Source: Bolinopsis microptera
Lineage: Eukaryota; Ctenophora; Tentaculata; Lobata; Bolinopsidae
Direction: 5' to 3'
Length of the DNA stretch: 60,000 nt
NCBI RefSeq assembly: GCF_026151205.1
Contig: NC_087075.1
Span: 8,361,303 to 8,421,302, forward strand
The notes below the pieces were generated by a model, which was not told the DNA's origin, made no database searches, and saw only the letters and a program-made list of their open reading frames with translations. Shown here piece by piece: positions 24,267 to 37,800 of the stretch. The position numbers were made by a program, and so were the translations under genes. Within the stretch, counting starts at the first letter, position 1. Each line of letters starts with the position of its first letter.

Positions 24267-27200
24267 CTGAGAATATAAATATGAGAATAACTGCAGAGTA
24301 CTATAATACTTTAAAATATTGCCAAAAAAGCTATGGTAGCACCTCCCTCCATGATCGGTCAAGACTCAATATTGTCAGCTGACCTGCAGGTTAGGTTAAC
24401 ATGATAATTTCAATAATAACCTGGTTTGGACGGATCGTCTAAATTGAGCCCCTCCTCCTCCAACGTCAACCCAGACTTGTCTGACAGGTCATCTCGCTGC
24501 TCCACATGCAGTCCTTCAGTGGTTCCTAATGTGGCATCACCCCTGATGACGTCACGTGCTTCATGACGTAGTTCTGGAGCTTCTACCGATTGTGAGCGAG
24601 GCCTGTAGTATCACAGATTACGATATCAGCTACACAAATAAATGAGCAACATATAATATTAGCGGTACAAAAGGTGATCTATTAAATAAAAATTTAAATT
24701 TTGAGAAGTACGAGTTAAAACATTGCAAATGATTTCGACTCACAAAGTTGAGCAAACCAATTTAGAAAGTTAAAAGAATCATTGCGATAAACTTATCAGG
24801 AATCAGGAATATTAATACGATCGGTATTATGAATACCTGATAGGAGTGCTTGTCAACACGTTATCTTCCATTATAGGATGGGTAATGTTTCCCGGCGCCA
24901 TCTGTATGGTTGGTTATAGGTAAAAACAATATTACAATGACATCTGAAAACATCCAAAGTCCAAACATTCGTTTCCATGATGATTCCGATGCGACATCTC
25001 TTAAAAGACCCCCCCCCCCCTCCCCCTCAAGAAGTTTTAAACCGGGAAGAATCAGAATCTATTCTAACCTGGTCTCGAGACGTGTCAGCTCGGCTCTTCA
25101 ACTCCAGAGTTCTGTACATTCTCTCATAGTGCTGTTGAGCTCGCGTTGCGTGCTGCAGTTCTGCTGTGAGGGCTGCAATCTGACAGAAAAAAATACAGAG
25201 GTCATTCAAACGTTCTGTTATGTGTGGTTGTATTGATATAAACAAGGTATATTTAATGGGAAAATGCCAACCTTTCGAATGTTAACAAAAAAGTTGTTGC
25301 TGTTAAGTTTATTTTAAAAGTATTATCAAATTGAAAAAAGCCTACCTCGTCATGCCTGGCAGACAGGTTGCAGTTTAAAGCATGCAGCTCACTTTTCTGC
25401 ATTCGCACTTCTTCATCAAACGTTGCACAACTGTAATATTTGGAACTTTTTTCATTTATGGTAAGGGAGGGGACAATCGGACAATCGGTCATCGGAACGG
25501 AATTAAATTGAGAACTAGCGAATCAGAACTATTTTAGATACCACTAATACTTGCGAAAACAAAGTTGATGAAACTTTAAATCTGATATATTATGAGATTA
25601 TACGTTACCTTGTTTCAAGCTCCCTAGTTCGGTTTCTCCTCTCCGCATAAGTTTGTTCGGCTGTTTTTCTCCAAGTTTCCTCCTTGTTGACATGAAGTTT
25701 CAGTAGAGCCGTTTCCTCCTCCAGCACCGCTGATTTGTTGATAAGAGCTGAGTTTTCCTTTTCGTACTGCAGCCTGAGTAAGACCACGAGTTATACTGAC
25801 TAATAGTTAGACTGACTGACTGACACGTTTACTGAAGATTTGACAAAGCCAGTTTCGACCGACTGACTGGTTCACTGGTTGGCTGGATTTGATTGACAAT
25901 TAGTTGACTGTAATACTGACATAATATGTCTTTAAACAAAGCTCATACTTATAATTTTTAGCTCGAGCCCTCAGTTTCTGTTTTACCGACTCGAAGTGAT
26001 CCTTCTCTCTTTCATATTTCTGAAATCATTAAAATTTGTTATCAGTTTAACTGCCTAGAACACAGACCACAGTCAATGATAATAATTTTGGATTGATTTT
26101 TTATAATTTGGATCAATATATGAACAAAATCCGAAAATAGTTGAGACATATTAGAAGAACCACATAAGATGGCAAAAAATTGTAAATATATTCTGAAGGT
26201 CTATAGAGAAGCAATTAGATGTGTCATAGCCGGGATGATTATGATATAGTAATATACCTGGATCAAATCGGAGTACTTCAACTGTATTGTAGTCTTTGCT
26301 TGTTCCAGAGCTAGAACACTTCGGTTCAGCTGAGAAATCTCGATTTCTTGTTCGTGGACCTGTGCGGTAAACGATTAATGACCTTGATGATACTGAACAT
26401 AAACTTTAAGGTAACTTCTGGAGAAAAATTATGGCCTAGGCTATCTTTTTTATATTTTATTCGCCTCTATTTTAGCAAATAAATTTCCATTTCAGTTGTT
26501 TCCTAATATTAATAATATGTTTTCGCTCTTTTGAGTGGGTAGATCATATAACTATTTGTTTGAAAAACTGAGTGGAGACTCTCACTTTTTTCCCAAAACA
26601 TCTATTATGTTTCCTAATATTATCGTCATTCTACTAGACGGCACGTGCTGCGGACAGACTGCACGTGCTGCGGACAGACTGCACGTGCTGCGGACAGACT
26701 GCGCGTGCTGCGGACAGACTGCAGTACCGGTACGTCATCTATCTGATCTTTTCAGCACGCGCTACAGATCAGATCATTCACAACGCCTATTTACCCTATA
26801 ATAGGAGTACCATTGAATAAATATAACACTGCAATACTACCATCATTACGACACCTCGTACATGCGATATCTGTAGATAGTATGATTGGTGACAAACACA
26901 AAAGACTAATTCTTAAAGTTTGTGAATATATTGTTTGGTTAAATTAGAAATTATAAGACTTAATTGTTATGTGAGAAACATCAAAGTATCAAGCCAAAAT
27001 CGTATTATGATAGTTCGGCGAGAAGTCTTTTCATCGCATGCTTCAGTGACATGAGTGAACGAAGAGTTGACTCATCAATTGATCAATGTCATATAACTTT
27101 ACTACATATATTGTCTTTCTTGATCCTTTTCGTGTGGCAAAATCGACTGTCAAATACAAAATCTAGATCTAATGAATTTTGATTAAAACAACGTTGAACA

Positions 27201-30200
27201 AACATATTGCAAAACATGGTGTTGGTAATTTGTTTACTTTCACTTTCTAACACATTCCAATTATAGAAGAATATCTCAATCTGTTTACCTTAGCCTCCGC
27301 TGCTTTAGATTTTTCCGTTAGTACTGTCAGAGATTCTGTCTTACGATCCACTTCTTTTTCCAGCCTATCTGAAAACAAGGAGTTTGTATTTTAGATAAAT
27401 ATCATTGGACCGACTTTGAGTGGGACAAAACGAGTGCAAGTACATATAAGCAATAATGAAATCCTGAGGCACAGACATTTTCATCTTCATTTGGAATGTA
27501 TTCTGCTCATCATTAAACAGTTGAGAATATTGTTATAATTTGTCTCTTTTTGTTTAGGGGTTTTATTTGTTCACATTATGTATACATTAAGTTCCAATTT
27601 GGGAAAAAGGAAATGGCCGCGGTAAATCGGAGTATTATTTGTTCACATTATGTATGTTAAGTTCCAATTTGGGAAAAAGAAATTACCGCGGTTAATCGGG
27701 TTCGCGGTTTACAAATCAAGGCTTACTGTATACTACATACAGTATTACAGTATTACAGTATTACAGTGACTGTTAAACTTTTATCTCAGGTATGAGATTA
27801 ACACCACCACCGGGCTGGAAACCACAATGCAGTGATCATATCATAAACAACTTGGTGGAAGCGGTAACATCGCTATCAGGCGGAGAAGATGCCCCAGCTT
27901 CCACATTGATATCTGGGAGTTCAACTGCAACGTCCACCTCGTATACTACTGGAATAGCAGGTTTTGATGATCTCGTTCTTTTCAAACCAATGACAGCTCC
28001 AGCAGTTCATCCTGTCCTTCCTGTAAAACCAACAGACAATTTCTCAGATAATTCGTCTGTAGCTTCATTGATCATTACTGAAGATAGCTTCTTCAACGAT
28101 GACACTGCAGATGTCACAATCGCTAATTTGGCGATATCCTTCATTCTGATCGCTATTCTCGGAAACATTTTATCTCTGCTGTACTTCTCCAAGAAAGGAA
28201 AACTAACAGTTCCATCCTTTCTTTACATATTGATAGGATCATTTGACATATGTATCTCTATCACCGCAGTTCCTGTCATAGCTTCACTTCTAAACTCGAG
28301 AGCTGGAACATGGTTCGAGAATGACATCCTCTGTTTATCTTGGCCTCCGATATTCTACTTTCTGAAAAGAATGTCAATGTTCTTGGTCATGATGATCAGC
28401 TTCACCAGGTCCATCGCCATGTCATTACCATTCCTGCATATCCGTATCAAGGACGTGTCAGTAGCAACGTTCATTTATGGTCTTTTCATAGCAATTGGCG
28501 ACATCGCATTTCTGGCCATTGACGGATTGTTTGAGACAAAATATCGGGATAGAGAATCCAGCTGTGAAATATATAACATTGGATTCGAAGTTGAACCTGC
28601 CGCGAAATTCTACTCCATACTTTTCCAACTGGAAATCATCTTTCCTTGCATTATTATCTTTACCAGCTTCATCCTCTGCGTAACATCTTTGGTGAGAGTT
28701 AGAACCGAGTTCAAAAGTGAGGAGATGAAAAAATCTAGAACAGTGTCCACCACAATAACATTATTCGCAGGAACATTCCTCTTCTGTAACATTCCAGCCT
28801 TTCTGCTCCAGCTTAATTACTTAATTCTCTACCTCAAAGAAGCTGAGGAGGTTAAAGAAACTAGAAGAAGTCCATTCATGGAATGGTATGGTCACCTTCT
28901 GTCCCATTTCTTCCTTACTCTTTTTAACGCTGCTGCTAACCCATGCCTCTACATACTGCGGATGCCATTCTTCCGACAGTGGCTCATAATAGTCGTTAAA
29001 GACCCAAGATTGCTGCTAATAAAGGTGAGGAAATTGAAAAGATCTGAAGCGTCATCACTATGGCTGTCAACGTCTCCCGCATCATCGAGAAGATCAACCG
29101 GGAGGACAAAACAAGCTCCGCCAAAGGCAAAATCATCTCATTTTCAGCTTTCGCCACGGCCTCAACTCAGAGTTGAGTCTACTTTAGTAAAAAACACGAG
29201 GGACCGAGCAAGCTCGTGGAGAGCAAGACCATTGTCGGTTGCAGATTAACATTCCAATTAAAATGTTGCATTCTTCTGATGTTGCTGAGAATTTCCAGTT
29301 CACAACAGTTTAAATAGAGATTCCTGGAATTTAAACAATTCTTAACAATGCCCCAATAACACAAAGCTATCAGTTACTGCTTTTAAATCAATAATTCAGC
29401 ATTTTCGAACGCTGGTTTTCTCACTAAAAATATTCATATTGGTGCTTACTTTCTTGCTGAAACAAAAGGCTTTAGCCATTTTCCCACTAATAAGTTTATA
29501 ACCCTTTTCTGCACTGTGTTGATTTGGAATTTAACTTGTTTTCAATCGAGAGGTATATTATTTAGTCTATGAATTACATGAGGTTTTAGTTATCCCATAT
29601 GTCCAAAACATGGTTGTCACAAAGTTTGTTCTAATGTCTTATCAAGAAGTAAAATCTGCAATTTCATTTGAATGATACTGTATCCATTGAAAATGCATGT
29701 TTGATTTTTAATTGATTAGACCAAATCATTTGGTGAATTTAGCGAAATTATTTTACCAGGCAAGAATTGGGTGTCTGATCAATGGCAACCCAAGATCACA
29801 ATGTGTAATCCAAACGAAATCGAGTATCGGTATTGTAATCGAGAAGGCAGCATCAAACAACGTCCAGTCCTTACGTGTACACAATATAGTACATACAATG
29901 TTTCTCCGCAATCCACATTTTATTGAAAGCTGGTAATCAGTTTCGCACATGATTCACGTACTCTAGTTCGACACGCACTCTAGTTCGACAGAAATCCCCC
30001 CTGTCGAACTTCGGTACATGTAAAACATGTAAAACTATAGAGTGCAGGTAGCGCACTTCGACAGTCGAACTTTAGGGTTTATCGAAATACAGTACGTGTC
30101 GAACTGGAGAGCGAGTCGAACTATAGAGTACGTGTACCTTCCAGGGACAAAAGGATTTCGCGATTATTTTGGCCAAATTTCGCGGTACCGCGAAATTTAA

Positions 30201-31764
30201 CAGGCTATACATTAAACTATACATAAAATTTGTCGCGGAGAATGGGAAATTTCGCGATTTCGTACATGCCGCGAAATCCTTTTGTCCCTGGTACCTTCAC
30301 ATAATATATAGCTTTTGTTAAAGTTAGACAAGCATAATCATTTAGAAACCCCTCCTTCCCCTCAGTAATTATGTAATATGTGTACTACTCATTATGTACA
30401 GTGATGGTGATCATGTATTTAAACAATGTATCTTGAGATGTCCCGCTTGTGACTCGACAAGTTTCGGCTTTTTACGGCCATCCGCAAGGGAGATCACCTC
30501 AATAAATGTAATAGATCTTTAGTAATATTGTAATTAGTTTTAATTAGTTAAGATTATGCACTTGTTTGTCTTGGGGCGACTGCTAAGGGGTTGTACTGAC
30601 TACTGAGTACACATTGTGTACGACCCCTTACTCTTAGTATTTCCTTACCCTTCATTGATTAATTATCATTATAACAATGGCCTGTTAATAAGCTCGAGAA
30701 GACGGTAACATCAGGCTTTATTTTGTAACTCTGAAAATATAGCCAGGTTTTCTAAAATGGAAACAATAACTCACACTTCTAGAATATCCAGGACTACTTA
30801 TTACTTAATCGTTATGCTGCCTGGGTCAGCAATTCCAGGAATGCATTAGCGAAGTTTAGAAGGTATTTGATGAATTTAACTCGAGAACTGTGTATAGTAG
30901 ATAGGTTAGTTCATGGATTAAGTTGTTGCCTCATTGTAAATACGTTAATTGTTGGTCCTGCGTAAAACTTGATGTAATTGAAATACATTGCTGTAAAGCA
31001 AGTAAAATGTATTTGAATTTTGAAATAAAAGACATGAACTGTACTGTCAAATGACCCCTACAGACTACTGTCACAAGACATTGACTGGTTCAGTGGTTCC
31101 CTCCCATCAAATATTCATCCAATCAGCTCAGGACTAAATGTGGGGTTACAACATGCAGCTTATATACACCATTTAAACCATTATTCGTATGACTATCAAA
31201 CAGGTAATTATAAATTATAAATGAATATTTTAACTAAGTGATGACGGGGGCCCCTTCTCATTTCCAAATTCAATAGTGCCCTTTACGTATGTAAATGAGA
31301 AATGGTTATGGTTTAGATTAGTCGAGTAATTGAATGACAATTCACAATGCTGACGCACCCTGGGTTGCAAGTTAGGGATGTCTGTGTTCCTGCCTATCAA
31401 AGCTATGCTGGATTCTGTTTGCCAGACGTTGCTTGGCCTGGCTTATACTGGGCGGCACTTCACCATATCTGTTTATGATTATGAACACTGACGCCTAAGT
31501 TTAGTGGTCCCCTAGGGTAAGGCCTGACACAGCTGCTCGTGTCCCCTCCTAGAAAATAGTAAAGGTCGCAACGTGAGACAAGGTTCTGTGTCATTTCCAG
31601 ACAGGAGGGTTATTTAGCTTCTTTGTTCCTTCTTTGTGTCTCAATTTGGGCCTTCAAAATAACTAGCTAAAGAACAACTGCAGACTGGAGCAAATTGTTT
31701 TTTTCCAGAATGGTTTGTAATTGTATAATTATATAATATATAAAATGCTATTATCAGCATAGAT

Positions 31765-31813
<49 letters not shown>

Positions 31814-34800
31814 CTTTTTTTTTTTAAATGAGGAACCTGCCAAACCCCAGGACACCAGGAGGATACCACCGGCAAAGCGGCTAATAGTACCCTCCGGTCT
31901 GTGTTGTACCGAAGAAGCTGAGTTAATCGATCATGACTCGGCTTACCAGCCAAGAGGCAAAAACTGAGCGGCACCAAGGGTTCAGAGAGTGTCATTTCAG
32001 CTTCTCCGGTGCTGGATGCCCTGGGGTTTCACATGCGCCGTAGCAAAATAAATATAAAAACACACGCACACAATTTTTTTTATTCTTTTAGATAATACGT
32101 CGAATAAAGTCAGTGGATATAGAGTAATAAATTGCACATAAGATGGAGAGAAAAAGGAGAGATACTACTGGTTTTAAATGTGACTCTATATCAATACTAG
32201 TTGTGGAGATAACTCCACTAGCTACAACTTGTGAAATAAAGGGTAAAGGTAAGGCACGGCTGAATTTTCGAGAAAATAAATAAACAAGAGTGTATAGTGG
32301 ATCCAGAACTTTGGGTATAAGATGGTCATCAAGGTAGCATAGATAACTTTATTAGGTTCTATGTAGCATATATAACTTTATGCGCTTCACCATTACTCTT
32401 AGGATATAATCGTTCATTATTTTACTATTAGGCTATTATTATATTAGGCTATTGTTTATTATCGATAAATATTCTTACTCTTAATAAGCACAAGGAGCTA
32501 ACGCACGCTAGGTAATTTCACAAGACAAACGGTTTAGATTAATTGCATATTATGTGCAATATTGAGCAACATCGCATTCGGAGCATAATATATTTCTACT
32601 TGAATCTTTTAAGGTTCACGACGTACGATTCGGATTACCGAATTTAACGATATTAACGATATATAGCCGAGTTTACTGTGACGAAGTAGTCAAAATTGCA
32701 TTACAATTTACATTTTACAAGCGACTCAAAGTAGTATTACCTGTAATTGTAACCCGTTGTCTAAAGTGCCATAATGAATTATTCCTAATTAGACTTGACC
32801 ACAACTCACATTGTGTTAAGTGTCCTCACGAATCACGTCGAACACGCGAACGTGTCGGAACGCACGCGAACGTGTCGGAACGCACGCACTCCACCCCCAC
32901 GGATGAAAGTCGTCCGTGTAATCAAGTGTTAGACGAAGAGATAGGGTGCTCACGAAGCCGTACAATAGAATTAGACGCATATAGCAGCCCTCCTGGCCAA
33001 TAGAAGCGCCTTGATTCTTAAGATAAATTTATTTCGCTGCACCAATTACCAATACGAAGTATCGTATAACTTAAGTCGCACTTATCAACCTTGTCTTTAA
33101 TGGAGCTTTCCCATTTATCCAATGTTAACCCTGGTTGGGCGTTGACAACATATGTCACCAGGACTGCATTCTATTTCTTGAAATCACCCCAATTACACGT
33201 GCCAGCTTACAATCCCGTTAGACAATTAGAAAATATCAGCACTCAGAATATGTAGCTTTATAACATGATTGTATATTTTTATTTGTAGCGTTGTCAGAGG
33301 AATGCCACATTGCTGATTCGGCTATTTGTAGGTAATAAGCAAGGTGATCTTTATTAAATCATACATGCATAGAATCATGACTACACCTTACAATCTTAAC
33401 AAGATTAGTTTGTTATAAGTTTCCCGTTTCAGTCGAAACGTTAGACCATTACATTCTTCTATTTCGATTCCTACATATTACGTTCGTTTGTTATAGGTTT
33501 CCCGTTTCAGTCAAAACGTTACTAGACCGCATTTGCACATTTGACATTCTCCTATTTCGGTTCCTATCTATTTATAATGAAATTTAAGTTTCACTTCACA
33601 ACTTAGTAGTTTTAAGCTCCACATACGGGCATTGTTATCTGGAGAACAGAAAAATTTCCCCCAGAGAAGGCTGTATACAAATGGACTTACTGTCTTTTCT
33701 CATGGAAGGTTTTGGGATAACGTGCTAAATTTTCAAGTTTTCTGTGACTTACTGCCTTTCGTGACAGCTAAAACAGTATGTTTAGCTTAATTTGTAGAGA
33801 ATCTTCTCCAGAAAATGTTGGTACCAATTTATCTCACAATTTCGAAAAATGGACTTACGTACTGCCTTCACTCAGGGAACTTCAATTGGTAGATATCGCG
33901 CGTCAAATTTTGAGGTTTACCTGTAATTCTATTGTAAATGAAAACTTCAAATGCAATTTTGTTTAAAATTTATCTTCTTTTACAGTTTATGACATGGAAC
34001 CTTGTAACTCTGCAACAGTGTTTGGACCATATATGGGCGTGGTTGGGGTCCGGGACCCCCTCTAAAAATCGGTCACTGGTCCTAGTTTGTTGGTCAACTA
34101 CTATCTCGAAATCAAGTTTCACAACAAAAAAACCATGGAAGGAAGTTAAAAAAAACACTGATACACCAGGGTATATCAGCCCTCTAAATGGCTAAGAACT
34201 ATCACGGGTCATACCACGTGACAGTACCTCGTGACTACGTCACTCGGATATTTATTATTCTTTCAGCCATCATATTTCTGATTTTTTCTGAATAGTCTAT
34301 TCAGAATGATCCGAAATTTTCTTGAAAGAATCATCAAATACTACAAGTACAAGACTAGTTCATCACATATTTGTTTGTCAAAACAGTTTGCTTGTCGCTG
34401 GATATGTTTTTATGCTCGGTTTAATGTTCATCATAGATTATTTGGAGATGTAGATTTTGTGACACGTCATAACCATGTGACTAACACGTGATAACGTCAT
34501 TGGGTTTTCTTTTAATGACTTAGCAAATTCCATTTGAGTAACTTAGATAAATTTAGCGTTTTCGTCATTTCTTTAGATGCTTGATAATGATGTTGCTGGG
34601 ATAGGATTTAATTTGGATCACACCTTAAACGTCCGCGGAATTTGAACAACAAAAATGTGGAAACACTCTCAAACTACCATTTGCATTAAAATTAATTGAC
34701 GCCAATTTTTGGTGGCCCAACATTTATAAACCTGTTTTTTTTTCCTTTAATTTTAAAACTGAATTCAGTATGGAATGATATTTCGTTTAACATTTTAATT

Positions 34801-37800
34801 TACAACTTATCGCAAATTCTGCTGAAATATTTTTGTAAAATTCACGACAGCTACCGCAAGCAAAAGAGCAATTCAGACGTTGTGAGTCGTCCAAGTGTGT
34901 CAAAATGTGTTGCCCACACATTTAACGGACGTTAGGTATTAGCTAATTAAGTTATTGTTTGCAGAAACCGAGGTTTCTTAGACGGCCAGCTTAATTAGTG
35001 TCCTGAAATCTACACCTAATGATTATGAAAGTAGTTGTGTTTCACATTCGATTTTGAAGCTCGATTTCCCGATTGAGGTGACCATTTTCTAATTAGAATA
35101 TTATGTATATTCATCTACATTCTTATGGGACCGTCCTGAAACACGACAGTAACATAGTTGAAACTATTTAGATAATTTCTATCAGGCGACAGCTGAGAAT
35201 GTAAGAATGTTGAGTTAAGCCCTAATACACTTCAAACAAGCGACCGCTACGATGCAAAATCGATTTTATGTAAGTCAATAAGCAGAAAATTTGGGCTGGA
35301 TAAATTGCAATTGATGTTTCATTGTATCACTTTTCAGGCATGGTTTCCTCGACACCACCACCTATAAAACTGACCGGAGGATCAGTAACTTCAATCGTGA
35401 CGTCATCATCAATCGTGACGTCAACACCTACTGAAGGAATCGATGATCTTGTATATATGGCTATAACGTCATCATCAATCGTGACGTCAACACCTACTGA
35501 AGGAATCGATGATCTTGTATATATGGCTATAACAACACTGCCACCAGAAAATATCTTCGTAAACGACTCAAATGCAGTGACTTACAATTATAGCGATATC
35601 ACAAATGTTGTTATCCCACCCTCAGATACCTCAACTTATAATAACTATGCTGATATCGTTGTAGCGAGCTTGGCGGTGTCCTTCATCGCTGTTTCACTTC
35701 TCGGGAACACTATATCACTACTCTACTTTACCAAGAAAGGAAAATTGACCCTCCCTTCCTTCCTTTATATTGTCACAAGCTCGATTGACATGTGTATCTC
35801 CATCGTTGTAGTTCCTGTCATAGCTTCACTTCTAAACTCGAGAGCTGAAACATGGTTCGAGAATGACATCCTCTGTTTATCTTGGCCTCCGATTTTCTAC
35901 TTTCTGATCAGGATGTCAATGTATGTAGTCATGATGATCAGCCTGACAAGGGCTATAGTCATAAAATTTCCCTTCCTAAAGCTGAGAATCAAACACGTGT
36001 CAATAGCAGTTATCCTGTATGCTGCAATCCTAGTCATTGTCGAAGTCATTTATTTGTCGATAGATGGCTTGTTTAAGACACAATACCGGAAAAAGGTATC
36101 CAGCTGCGAAGTTTTCTTCTCCTCCAATAGCTCAGTGGAATCTGCTTCAACATTCTACTCGATAATTCTCCAGATTGAGCTAATCTTGCCTTGTATCATA
36201 GTTTTTATCAGCTTCATTGTCTGCTTGATATCATTGCTGGGACAAAGTGCTGAATTCAAAAGAGGTGGGCAAAATAAATTTAGGAAAGTATCGATCACAA
36301 TAACTCTTTTTGCTGGGGTATTCTTAGTCTGTACCATCCCAGCTTTTCTGATCCAACTAGATTACTTGACTCTCTACCTAAAAGATACCGAGGAGATTAA
36401 AGATACTAGCAGAGGAAAATTCATCGAATGGTATGGACACCTGCTATCCCATTTCTTCCTCACCCTTTTCAATGCTGCTGTCAACCCATGCCTCTATCTG
36501 CTTCGGATGCCTGAATTTCAAAATTGGATCAAAACTGTTGCTAAAGATCCTAAAGCGCTGTTCAGAGACGTCAGGCCGCAGACGGGATCCATGACATCCT
36601 CCCTATTAATGACAGCATCAACAAATTCAAGACATTCCTCCAACAGGGGAACCGTTAGAGTGCAATCATCGACTCGCTGTGTGAAGCACAAGGCAGGGCG
36701 TGTTGACTACACTGCTGTATGAAGCACAAGGCTCGTGTTGACTACACTGCTGTATGAAGCACAAGGCAGGGCTCGTGTTGACTACACTGCTGTATGAAGC
36801 ACAAGGCAGGTCGTGAGCTTGAAGAAAGCCCAGATTTGTGGTCACAAACGAAAATCACTAATCTGCTCTGAGAAGGAAAATTGAACCATGACAACTCATT
36901 ACTGTTCCAAAAATCTCGGTTAGGAACCGGACACATAGGCAGAGGACACAAGAACGGTACTTTCCTAAAAGGGCAAATCACATGACTCACTTTAACATGG
37001 ACACGAGGGCGGTACCAAACACCGTTCTAAATGATGAACTAGTATTATAAACTTTTAACATCACACAATTTAATTTTAAATTTTGTTTATAAGCGTCAAC
37101 CTACTTTTATACACATAAATGATTAATTGATAATGATGTATTTTAGCTGTTAACATATAGCCATATTCAATCATTTAACAAAACATAAGATTACACGGGA
37201 TTTTGATGTTCTCAACAGTCAGGTTGAGGTAAAGCTTAGCTCAAAGAAATCGATATACTAACTTGTAAATTTGAAAAGAAAACATATGATACTGTTGTGA
37301 CAAATAATTACCCAGATTTAAACGAGCCAAAAATGAGAGATTTTCCTTAAATATCTCAGCCAACTCAGCAGCAGATTTTAGGGTTTGGTAACGTGCTAAG
37401 ACCAATCAAACGCTGCCTAGATGTTCGTGTGACAAAATTGGTCTTCTGAATATCGCAGTCGCTACATTTACCCAGGTTTAGTCTGACCGTCTTTGCTTCA
37501 GCCTTATTGGTTTTAATCGAGTTATTTCGTTTAATTTTATTAAGATCTCGAATTCGATTGTGTACATCTAAACTCTAAAACTTCAAGTTGTATTATGGTT
37601 GACATATGCAAGAAGTATTTCATATATGGTTTATTTGATGGATAGGATAAGTACAAAATTAGTATGAAATAAAGAACAATTTTTTTCCCTTTAATCATAA
37701 GAGCTTCAAAACTTAGAAGAATGTAGCCCTGTATCTTTGACTTTCACCTTTGGGCTAATTGATGGGCAGTTAACAGTGTCCAAATGTAAATCTAATAAAT

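Noticed and set aside
31729-31995. Minus-strand ORF with a poly-Lys stretch
   Set aside because: The Lys run is the poly(A) tail of a retroposed insertion. The rest has no domain.
35322-35339. Extended N-terminus of GPCR 2 from a TTG codon
   Set aside because: It crosses a TTTTCAG splice acceptor. The ATG at 35340 is the natural start.
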